51,511 bases of DNA from Cytophagales bacterium (GTDB taxonomy: Bacteria; Bacteroidota; Bacteroidia; Cytophagales; Cyclobacteriaceae): assembly GCA_022360055.1 (NCBI GenBank), contig JAKSDO010000044.1:1-51511 (forward strand). Reading direction: 5' to 3'. Of the stretch, positions 15,069 through 22,981 are shown piece by piece. Numbering within the stretch: the first letter of the stretch is position 1; every line of letters begins with the position of its first letter. The notes beneath the pieces were generated by a model. It did no database searches and was not told where the DNA came from. It was given only the letters and a program-made list of their open reading frames with translations. Position numbers and translations under genes: made by a program.

Positions 15069-16988
15069 TCAGGAAACGGTAATTCCCAGAGGCTTTGAAA
15101 AGGCTGCTTCGGCTTTTTTCAATTCAACATTTATTTTTTGAAGTTCCATTTGTTTGTCCAAATCCTGTATTTCGCTTTCCTGTTCCTTTTTTAATTCCGC
15201 AAGATTCAATGCGATCAGCTTTTTGATTTTATAAAATTTGTAACGGAGAATATTGCTGTACACGGAGTTGGAAAGCAGATCTTTTTCTTTTGGTACGTAA
15301 ATTCGGTATCGTTCCCAATTTTCACTGATCTCGTGCCGTTCTGAGATGAGGTTAATCACCTCATTACGGATTTCCGGATCTTGATGATTTATAAAAAAAC
15401 CGGAGTCTACAACATTGCCTTTTCTCAATTGCTCCTTAAAGATCTTTAGAATTTCGTTATAAACAGGATTGGAAAATTCGATCGGGTCAAGTTCATCCAG
15501 ATAGTGCTCAATAAGGTTATGCTTGTTTTCCATTTGGCAAAATCCGTTTTTTATCAATATTCGTATCGCCTCTCGCTCTTGCAAAACAACAGGATCTTCG
15601 AGATGCTTGTTTTGTTCCTCTTCAATCCTTTCCGCAATAATCTCAGGCTGAGCCCGATACTCCTTTTTTTGCTTTTCTTTGCGTTTGTTCAGTATAATTT
15701 TATTGAGCTCGGAATACAGAATCTGTTCTTCGAGCTTGAGCAGGTTGCTCGTTTCTTTAATGTAAACCGCTCTTTTTACCTGATCCGGGATAATCGATAA
15801 GCTGGAAATGATTTGTGTGATTGTTTCCGCTTTTTTTATCGGATCATTTTCACCTCCATCCATCAACAGTTTGGTCTTAAAATGAATGAAGTCCTCAGCG
15901 TTATCTTTTAAAAACTCCCTGAAATTCGGTTCGCCCAATTTTTGAGCATAACTATCGGGATCTTCACCGTCCGGAAACGCCACGGCTTTTACATTCATCC
16001 CCTGTTCCAGGATCATGTCAATGCCTCGAAGCGATGCGCGTATCCCCGCGGCGTCCCCGTCAAAAAGTACCGTGATGTTGTCTGTGTGACGATGAATCAG
16101 CTTGATCTGGTTTTCGGTAAGTGAAGTCCCGGAAGATGAAACAACATTTTCCACCCCGTTCTGATGCAGGCTTATAACGTCCGTATAGCCTTCCACGAGG
16201 TAGCAATTATCATGCTGTCGAATGGATCTGCTCGCCTGAAATAATCCGTAAAGTACGTCACTTTTGTGGTAAATTTCGGTTTCCGGGCTATTGAGGTACT
16301 TTGGTTGCTTGCTTGCTTTTTTTAGTATCCTGGCTCCGAAGGCTATGGCTTTTCCCGTCACGCTGTGGATGGGAAATATCACACGCCCTCTGAAACGGTC
16401 GTACTGGCCGTCGTCCCGCTTTATAATGAGTCCGGCTTTTTCGAGCAGATCGGGATTATAACCTTTGGATGCCGCATCATTTTCCAAAGCGTTCCACCGA
16501 TCCAGGCTGTAGCCCAATTCAAATTTTTGAATGAGCTCATCTCTAAATCCTCTTTCTTTGAAATAACTCAATCCGATGGTTTTTCCTTCGTCGGATTTCC
16601 AGAGCAGGTCTTTGTAGTAATCTTTGGCATAATTAAGGATGATCAATAAACTTTCCCGCTCGTTTTGTTTTTGGATCGCCTCAGGCGATTGCTCTTCTTC
16701 TTCGATTTCAACGCCATATTTTTTTGCCAGATACAGGATCGCGTCCAGATAGCTCAATCCGTCGTACTCCATTATAAAGGTAATGGCGTCGCCCTGTTTC
16801 CCGGAACTGAAGTCTTTGAAATTCTGATTTTTAGGGAATACAATAAATGAGGGGGTTTTTTCATCCGTGAAGGGACTTTTGCCCTTGAAATGCTGACCGG
16901 AACGTTTTAATGTCACGAAATCACCAATAACATCGGTGATGTCGATGCGGCTTTTTACTTCTTCTATGGTCGATTGACTTATTTTCAA
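15069..16988 (-). CDS. dnaG: DNA primase DnaG without zinc-finger ligands
   Basis: DnaG makes RNA primers at replication forks. The 639-residue protein has the normal three-part plan: N-terminal zinc-finger-like domain (1-100), TOPRIM/RNA polymerase domain (LVEGYTDVISL and VLFDGDAAGIRAS hold the catalytic Glu and Asp residues), and a C-terminal helicase-interaction region rich in coiled coil. The notable feature is in the first domain. The canonical CPFH and YHCFGCG motifs read SPFT and FKDFSSG, so the ligands C, H, C, C become S38, T41, D59 and S62, while EKTPSF and the fold are kept. This zinc-less form probably occurs in relatives as well. It is divergent from mrp across a 168-bp gap. Confidence 0.95.
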   Translation of the reverse strand: MKISQSTIEEVKSRIDITDVIGDFVTLKRSGQHFKGKSPFTDEKTPSFIVFPKNQNFKDFSSGKQGDAITFIMEYDGLSYLDAILYLAKKYGVEIEEEEQSPEAIQKQNERESLLIILNYAKDYYKDLLWKSDEGKTIGLSYFKERGFRDELIQKFELGYSLDRWNALENDAASKGYNPDLLEKAGLIIKRDDGQYDRFRGRVIFPIHSVTGKAIAFGARILKKASKQPKYLNSPETEIYHKSDVLYGLFQASRSIRQHDNCYLVEGYTDVISLHQNGVENVVSSSGTSLTENQIKLIHRHTDNITVLFDGDAAGIRASLRGIDMILEQGMNVKAVAFPDGEDPDSYAQKLGEPNFREFLKDNAEDFIHFKTKLLMDGGENDPIKKAETITQIISSLSIIPDQVKRAVYIKETSNLLKLEEQILYSELNKIILNKRKEKQKKEYRAQPEIIAERIEEEQNKHLEDPVVLQEREAIRILIKNGFCQMENKHNLIEHYLDELDPIEFSNPVYNEILKIFKEQLRKGNVVDSGFFINHQDPEIRNEVINLISERHEISENWERYRIYVPKEKDLLSNSVYSNILRYKFYKIKKLIALNLAELKKEQESEIQDLDKQMELQKINVELKKAEAAFSKPLGITVS

Positions 16989-17159
16989 AACAGTGAACTT
17001 TGCAGGATTTCAAAATTAAAAAGTAAATTGAAAATATAGATCGAAACCTTTTTAAAAAGCATAAATAAATTCACGATATTTGCGGCCTGTTTAGATTATT
17101 TGTATTTAATCTAACTAAATTTAAGTTCGGTGGTTAAACATTAAGAATGTTCTTTTGTG

Positions 17160-18257
17160 ATGGTGATTAAAAAAGAAGATGTTTTAAAGGCACTTTCAAA
17201 TGTAATGGATCCGGATTTGGGTAAGGACCTGGTTTCGCTTGGTATGATCCGGGATCTGGAAATAACAGAGGCAAAAATCAGGTTTTCGGTCGTTTTAACT
17301 ACACCTGCCTGCCCACTTAAGGAGATGCTGCGAAATGACTGCCTGAAGGCTGTTGAGACGCTGGGAGCGGAGGGTTTGGAGATCGAAATTAACATGACCT
17401 CATCGGTGACTTCCTCAAGGACGGAATCGTTGCCATTACTTCCTACCGTGAAAAACTTAATTGCTGTTGCCTCCGGAAAAGGAGGTGTCGGAAAATCGAC
17501 TGTAACCTCTAATCTGGCGGTGGCTCTGGCGAAGACGGGAGCAAGTGTCGGCATTATAGATGCAGATATTTTCGGGCCCTCGATGCCGACTATGTTTGGC
17601 TGCGAGCACGATCAGCCTTCCGTAAAAAAAGTAGAAGGTAAAAATTGGATTATTCCAATTGAAAAGTACGGTGTGAAACTGATTTCCATTGGATTTCTTT
17701 CCCACGGCGACAATGCGATCGTATGGCGGGGCCCGATGGCAAGTTCAGCGCTTAAGCAATTTATTTCCGACACGGACTGGGGAGATTTGGATTATTTGTT
17801 GTTTGACCTGCCTCCGGGAACCAGCGATATTCATTTAACCCTGGTTCAAACGATTCCTGTTACGGGAGCTATTGTGGTTACGACACCGCAGAAGGTAGCC
17901 TTGGCCGATGCCAAAAAAGGAGTTTCCATGTTTCAGCAACCTCAGATAAATGTTCCTGTTTTGGGTATTGTTGAAAACATGGCCTATTTTACGCCCGAAG
18001 AACTTCCGGATAATAAATACTATATTTTCGGGAAAAACGGAGGGAAGCAATTGGCCGCGCAGAGTAAGATAGCATTTTTAGGAGAAATCCCAATTGTACA
18101 AAGTATCCGGGAAAGCGGGGATGAAGGTGAACCTGTCGTACTGAAAGATGGGCTTGTAGCGCATGCTTTTATGACATTGGCCCAAAATCTTGCCCAGCGG
18201 GTTGCCATTCGAAATGCAACACATGGAAAAACTAAGGTAGTAGAGGTAAACCAATAA
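17160..18257 (+). CDS. mrp: Mrp/ApbC-type Fe-S cluster carrier ATPase
   Basis: This P-loop NTPase loads or transfers Fe-S clusters. Residues 1-85 form a MIP18/DUF59 domain (VMDPDLGKDLVSLGMI; conserved C52 in TPACPLKEML). Residues from about 100 form the Mrp ATPase with a deviant Walker A (GKGGVGKST, about 107-115) and DLPPGTSD. In E. coli ApbC the C-terminal CxxC that bridges the cluster follows 'ENMSYF'; here the same place reads VENMAYFTPEELPDNKYY, without cysteines. The gene starts at ATG 17160 or the GTG just before it. It is followed after 3 bp by the Nfu-type gene, so they form a Fe-S maturation operon. Confidence 0.93.
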   Translation: MVIKKEDVLKALSNVMDPDLGKDLVSLGMIRDLEITEAKIRFSVVLTTPACPLKEMLRNDCLKAVETLGAEGLEIEINMTSSVTSSRTESLPLLPTVKNLIAVASGKGGVGKSTVTSNLAVALAKTGASVGIIDADIFGPSMPTMFGCEHDQPSVKKVEGKNWIIPIEKYGVKLISIGFLSHGDNAIVWRGPMASSALKQFISDTDWGDLDYLLFDLPPGTSDIHLTLVQTIPVTGAIVVTTPQKVALADAKKGVSMFQQPQINVPVLGIVENMAYFTPEELPDNKYYIFGKNGGKQLAAQSKIAFLGEIPIVQSIRESGDEGEPVVLKDGLVAHAFMTLAQNLAQRVAIRNATHGKTKVVEVNQ

Positions 18258-18260
18258 ATA

Positions 18261-18560
18261 ATGGACGAAAAAACAGATGTAAGATCAATCCATCAAAAAG
18301 TAGAAGAAGCTTTGCAAGTAATCAGGCCGTACCTGGAAGCGGACGGCGGGGATGTAAAAATTCTGGATATAAGTGATCGTGGAATTGTAAGATTAGAATT
18401 ACTCGGAGCTTGCGGCACTTGTCCGATGTCTACGATGACCCTTAAGGCCGGGGTCGAGGAAGCAATAAAAAGAGCTGTACCCGAAGTTACCGGCGTAGAA
18501 GCGATAAACATCACCTCCCCGGATGATCCCAACGCACAGCTTCCAGACAAATATTTATAG
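18261..18560 (+). CDS. Nfu-type Fe-S scaffold/carrier (NifU C-terminal domain)
   Basis: The 99-residue product is a stand-alone NifU-like domain. VEEALQVIRPYLEADGGDVKI opens the fold and the cluster-binding CxxC is C51-C54 (GACGTCPMSTMT). Such proteins hold a labile [4Fe-4S] cluster between two subunits and pass it to apo-enzymes. The gene begins 3 bp after mrp and is almost certainly co-transcribed with it. Because this organism's Mrp lacks the CxxC, Nfu may supply the cluster-binding cysteines of the pair; that is inference. Confidence 0.92.
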   Translation: MDEKTDVRSIHQKVEEALQVIRPYLEADGGDVKILDISDRGIVRLELLGACGTCPMSTMTLKAGVEEAIKRAVPEVTGVEAINITSPDDPNAQLPDKYL

Positions 18561-18633
18561 AATTTTTTTTAATCTTCTTCGTTTACCAGGTATATTTTTC
18601 CGGGAATACATATAGAATCCAGAATCAGACAAA

Positions 18634-20817
18634 TTGATTACTTCAAAATATTACTGTTTCATTTTTGCCCTGGCTATACTGTTGATCAGCTATTCGGGAT
18701 ATGCTCAGATCAGATGCGGGACTGTTGAAGCGGAACAGATGAGGCGGGAAAAATATGATTTTCTTCCTTCGGAAACCGAATTTGAAAAATGGATGTCCAA
18801 GAGCATCGAGGCAAGGCGAAATCAGCTTGTCCCGTTTGGCACCAAAGAAGCCGGGAATCCCGATTTGATCGCGGTTGTTGTCCACGTAGTGCATAACGGC
18901 GAGTCCTATGGCGAGGGTGTCAATATCACGGACGAACAAATCTACTCTCAGATTGAAGTGCTCAATGAAGACTACCAGCGCAAAAATGCAGATACGGTAA
19001 ATACGCAACCCGAATTTCTGAATGTCGCAGGCCGACTGAATATCGAATTTGTTTTGGCTCGTCAGACAATTGACGGCGAGCCGACAACAGGTATAGTCCG
19101 GGTAAAAGGACCAAAAGCTTCCTATAACATTTCGATAGCCGACAGGGAACTTCTATCCGGTTTGAGTCAGTGGGATCCTCATGCTTATCTGAATATCTGG
19201 GTGACAAATCTAAGAAGTCCGTTTATAGGACTGGCACAGTTTCCGGATTACAATCTGCCCGGCCTGGAGGATGAGGAAAATAAGGATAATGAAGCTACCG
19301 ATGGTATGGTGGTTGATTACCAGGCTTTTGGTTCCGTTGAAAAAGTTCCTGGCTTGGATCTGATTTCAGATTATAATCTTGGCCGTACTTCAACGCACGA
19401 AATAGGACATTTTTTGGGGCTCAAGCACGTTTGGGGAGATGGGGATTGTTCGGTTGATGACTACGTGAGCGATACTCCAAATTCAAATAAGGAATATTCC
19501 GGGGAATGTCCTGCTTCAGAACGGTTTTCATGCGAATCCAGTGACATGTACGAGAATTATCTCAATTATACAAACGACGGGTGCATGAATGCTTTTACCG
19601 TAGGCCAGGTGACACGAATGGAAGTGATACTTACCGACGCTCCCCGCAGGGCCTCGCTGCTCAATGCCATTGGCACGAGATATCCTGACGACATGTATTT
19701 TGATTTGGCCATACGTTCCATAAATTCCCCCGGCGTCGTTGAGTGTGGATTGGAGGTGCAGCCGGTGATCGAGGTCAAGAATAACGGAACCATACCGGTA
19801 CCCGCGTTCGATATTGATTATTATTTCAACGAAACCAAACAAACGTATACCTACCAGGGCGATACCATTTTTACAGGAGAGATCAAAGAAGTTCTTTTGC
19901 CCGATCATCCGGTCGAATACGGAACCTATGAATTATTGGCAGAGCTAAACAATATTCCCGATGATGTAAATGGTTCCAACAATAAATTGAGAAAAGCCTT
20001 TGCCGTCGATAATCAGGATGATTTTGTGCCCCTGAGGGAACAGTTTGAGATATCGACGCCGGATGAAACCAATTGGATTATAGTGAATGAGGATAAAGAA
20101 ATTGGCTGGGAATTGGAAAACGCCCCGAATCATAGGAACGATAATACGGCTATGTTTCTAAACTTTTACAACTATGAGACCCGGCAGGAGATTGACTGGT
20201 TGATAAGCCCTTCGCTGGATTTTACCGGAGCAGTGGAAGCGAGTCTCACGTTTAAAACCTCTTACGCCCGAAATCAGGAGTTTAACGATCAGATGCGAAT
20301 AGTTGCATCTTCGGATTGCGGAAAAAATTTTGATGATTTGATCGGGATTTTAAACAGCAGCGATTTATCAGTCACATCGTCCGGCAAATTTTGGGAGCCC
20401 GAAGATCAGAACGATTGGTTAGATCATACCATCAATCTGGATGACTATGCAGGTAAGAACAACATTCGAATTGCCTTTCAGGCGATCAATGATTTTGGGA
20501 ATAATTTATACCTGGACGATATTGAATTTTTTACCGTTTCAAGCGATAAAATTGTAAAGACGGCACAGGGGAGTTTTAAGGTCTATCCAAATCCTACAGG
20601 CGATCGTCATGTTAGGATGACGTTCAATACAAGCAGGCGTCAGGATGTATATGTGTTGATATATGATCGTATGGGCAAGCTTATCGTAAGTAATGAATAT
20701 CCGAACACACTCAATCAGACGTATCATTATGATCTTACCGGATACCGGTCCGGAGTTTATTTCATTCATTCCAGGGGGGAAGATTTTATGAGAACAAAGA
20801 AGTTGATCATCCACTGA
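18634..20817 (+). CDS. T9SS-exported M43 (pappalysin/cytophagalysin-type) metalloprotease
   Basis: The 727-residue protein starts at a TTG directly before a signal peptide (to about residue 24, SGYAQ). The zinc-binding motif HExxHxxGxxH is at 255-265 (HEIGHFLGLKH) and is followed by the Cys-rich loop with Met-turn typical of M43 (CMNAFTVGQVTRM). The C-terminal half has CARDB-like and MAM/jelly-roll-like segments (IDWLISPSLDF, IRIAFQAIND). It ends with a T9SS type A sorting domain (VYPNPTGDRHVRM ... GVYFIHS). It should act outside the cell on proteins. It lies 73 bp after the Nfu gene. Confidence 0.9.
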   Translation: MITSKYYCFIFALAILLISYSGYAQIRCGTVEAEQMRREKYDFLPSETEFEKWMSKSIEARRNQLVPFGTKEAGNPDLIAVVVHVVHNGESYGEGVNITDEQIYSQIEVLNEDYQRKNADTVNTQPEFLNVAGRLNIEFVLARQTIDGEPTTGIVRVKGPKASYNISIADRELLSGLSQWDPHAYLNIWVTNLRSPFIGLAQFPDYNLPGLEDEENKDNEATDGMVVDYQAFGSVEKVPGLDLISDYNLGRTSTHEIGHFLGLKHVWGDGDCSVDDYVSDTPNSNKEYSGECPASERFSCESSDMYENYLNYTNDGCMNAFTVGQVTRMEVILTDAPRRASLLNAIGTRYPDDMYFDLAIRSINSPGVVECGLEVQPVIEVKNNGTIPVPAFDIDYYFNETKQTYTYQGDTIFTGEIKEVLLPDHPVEYGTYELLAELNNIPDDVNGSNNKLRKAFAVDNQDDFVPLREQFEISTPDETNWIIVNEDKEIGWELENAPNHRNDNTAMFLNFYNYETRQEIDWLISPSLDFTGAVEASLTFKTSYARNQEFNDQMRIVASSDCGKNFDDLIGILNSSDLSVTSSGKFWEPEDQNDWLDHTINLDDYAGKNNIRIAFQAINDFGNNLYLDDIEFFTVSSDKIVKTAQGSFKVYPNPTGDRHVRMTFNTSRRQDVYVLIYDRMGKLIVSNEYPNTLNQTYHYDLTGYRSGVYFIHSRGEDFMRTKKLIIH

Positions 20818-20918
20818 CAAATCATTCTCGTCTATGAAATATTATTGGTGTTCGGCAAAATAATCCCAAGGATACTGTTATTTTAGGGCTTTGATTTTTA
20901 GTTTCTTAAGTTTTTATA

Positions 20919-21998
20919 ATGCGTGAAAAACCCAGTGTCGCAGTACTTTACGGGGGCAGATCGGTAGAACATGAAATTTCAATCCGATCGGCTAAAAATG
21001 TGGCGGCCAATATAGATCCCGAAAAATTCGGGGTGATACTTATCGGAATTGATAAAAATGGGTCCTGGTATTTGAATGGTTCGATAAGTGATCCGGTAGA
21101 TTCCGGTGTCCCGATTTCGATAAAACTGGATGCGATGAACCCTAAACTCATTGAAGAGGGATCAAATAATCTTATAAACATTGATGTGGTGTTTCCAATG
21201 TTGCATGGTACGGACGGAGAAGACGGCAGTATACAGGGGCTTTTTAAAGCTATGAATTTGCCTGTGGCCGGGTCTGGAGTCCTGGGTTCCGCTATTTCAA
21301 TGGATAAAATCGTATCGAAAAAGATCCTGCAGGCGTGTGGTATTCCAGTGGCATCTTACACCGAATACCAAAAAGATCAGATGGATACGATTTCTTTTGA
21401 CGCAATAGCAAATCAGCTCGGAACCCCGTTTATGATCAAATCGGCAGCGCTTGGATCTTCCGTCGGCATTTCGATGGTAAAATCAGGGGATCAATTTGAT
21501 GCTGCCCTGAAAGACAGCTTTCGGTACAGCGAGAAAATTATGATCGAAGAGTTTATCGAAGGCCGGGAGTTGGAATGCGCAATACTGGGAAATGAACACC
21601 CGAAAGCTTCGCTTCCCGGTGAGATCGTGATACAGAAAGATTATGATTTTTATACGTATGAAGCAAAGTACCTCGACGATAAGGCCATAAGAATCGATTT
21701 GCCCGCCCATGTGGATGACCGCATCACGGAGCGCATTCGAAAAATTTCCGTTGAGGCCTATAAGGCTTTGCGGTGTGAGGACTATGCGCGTGTAGACTTA
21801 TTTCTTAAAGAAGACGGGGCGGTCGTTGTAAATGAAATCAATACCATACCCGGATTTACCAATGTCAGCATGTTCCCAATGATGTGGCAGCATATGGGAA
21901 TGTCTTACACAGAATTGGTCAGCGAAATTATAAATTTAAGTATCGAAAGGTTCAATAAATCAAAAGATCTTGAAACGGATTATTATTCGTCTAATTAG
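20919..21998 (+). CDS. ddl: D-alanine--D-alanine ligase
   Basis: This ATP-grasp enzyme joins two D-alanines for peptidoglycan precursors. At 359 residues it has the expected length. Visible motifs include the N-terminal VLYGGRSVEHEIS, the ATP-grasp lysine segment (PFMIKSAALGSSVGIS), EEFIEGRELECA, and the Mg-binding VNEINTIPGFTNVSMFP near the C-terminus. The next gene, a PASTA-domain membrane protein, begins about 80 bp downstream. A ddl-PASTA neighbourhood fits a cell-wall role. Confidence 0.96.
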   Translation: MREKPSVAVLYGGRSVEHEISIRSAKNVAANIDPEKFGVILIGIDKNGSWYLNGSISDPVDSGVPISIKLDAMNPKLIEEGSNNLINIDVVFPMLHGTDGEDGSIQGLFKAMNLPVAGSGVLGSAISMDKIVSKKILQACGIPVASYTEYQKDQMDTISFDAIANQLGTPFMIKSAALGSSVGISMVKSGDQFDAALKDSFRYSEKIMIEEFIEGRELECAILGNEHPKASLPGEIVIQKDYDFYTYEAKYLDDKAIRIDLPAHVDDRITERIRKISVEAYKALRCEDYARVDLFLKEDGAVVVNEINTIPGFTNVSMFPMMWQHMGMSYTELVSEIINLSIERFNKSKDLETDYYSSN

Positions 21999-22029
21999 TA
22001 CATCATCACTTACCGGGTCATTTTTTTAG

Positions 22030-22037
22030 TAAATTTG
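22030..22037 (+). promoter_or_regulatory. -7 box (TAAATTTG) upstream of the PASTA gene
   Basis: TAAATTTG matches TAnnTTTG and sits about 40 bp before the start of the PASTA gene. A convincing -33 TTTG could not be placed. Confidence 0.35.
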
Positions 22038-22077
22038 CGTTTTTAAAATAATTCCTTATCGTCAATTTGTGAACAAT

Positions 22078-22977
22078 ATGCTGCTGAAGTTTTTTGGTTT
22101 TATGAAGGAGAAAACATGGAAAACGCTCTTGATTCATACCGGATTGATGCTGAGTGTTGTAGTCGGGCTAATCGTTTTATTTTTTTATGTCTATCTGCCA
22201 TCGGCCACGCATCACGGAGAAACCATTACGGTGCCCAATCTCGAAGGAATGTCATTGTCCGAAATGGACGACTTTCTAAAAAAACGTCACTTGAATTACG
22301 AAGTTGCCGATTCCAATTATACTTCAGCATATCCTCCGTTAACAATTCTTAAGCATTATCCACAAGCAGGATCCTATGTAAAGGAGCGCAGGAAAATATA
22401 TCTGACAGTTAATTCGACGCAGCCGAAATCAGTGAAGATGCCGGACCTGGTGGACGGATCACTGAAAAATGCGGAGCTGGTTTTGGCCAGCTACGGCCTT
22501 AAACGGGGTAAAATTACCTATAAGCCTTTCCTGGCATCTAACGTTGTGCTGGAACAATTATTTGAGGGGAAAAAGATCGAACCTAAAGCTCAGGTCTTGA
22601 AAGGTTCCAGGATCGATTTGGTCGTTGGAGATGGGCTGGGGCAGCGGGTTTTCAGCGTCCCAAGATTTATCGGCCTGCCCCTTGATGAAGCGAACTTTTC
22701 AATAAAAGGTAGCGGATTAAATACGGGCAGTGTAATCATCAACGTTATTGATGAAGAAGAAAGGGCGGAACTTGTTGAGTTGGCAAAGGAACTTGAGATC
22801 GATACGGCAGCAATAATTGAGTCAGGGTTTGTATTTCAGCAGCGACCTGAGATCGGTAAGGACATTCGGCTTGGCGAGCAAGTCGATCTTTGGGTTGTCA
22901 GTCTCAGTGATGAAGACAGTTTAGAGGTTTTGGAAAGCTGGATGAATAAGAGTGACGATGAATCTCCAACCGACTAG
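22078..22977 (+). CDS. Membrane-anchored PASTA-domain protein
   Basis: About 299 residues are counted from the ATG at 22078; an in-frame GTG nine bases earlier is possible. One transmembrane helix near residues 18-40 (LMLSVVVGLIVLFFYVYL) is followed by three periplasmic PASTA repeats (TITVPNLEGMSLSEM, KMPDLVDGSLKNAELVL, FSVPRFIGLPLDEANF). PASTA domains bind peptidoglycan fragments or lipid II in Ser/Thr kinases and PBPs; here there is no kinase or transpeptidase part, so it may be a wall-sensing or scaffolding protein. Its tail overlaps the following T9SS gene frame or abuts its likely start. Confidence 0.88.
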   Translation: MLLKFFGFMKEKTWKTLLIHTGLMLSVVVGLIVLFFYVYLPSATHHGETITVPNLEGMSLSEMDDFLKKRHLNYEVADSNYTSAYPPLTILKHYPQAGSYVKERRKIYLTVNSTQPKSVKMPDLVDGSLKNAELVLASYGLKRGKITYKPFLASNVVLEQLFEGKKIEPKAQVLKGSRIDLVVGDGLGQRVFSVPRFIGLPLDEANFSIKGSGLNTGSVIINVIDEEERAELVELAKELEIDTAAIIESGFVFQQRPEIGKDIRLGEQVDLWVVSLSDEDSLEVLESWMNKSDDESPTD

Positions 22978-22981
22978 TTCG

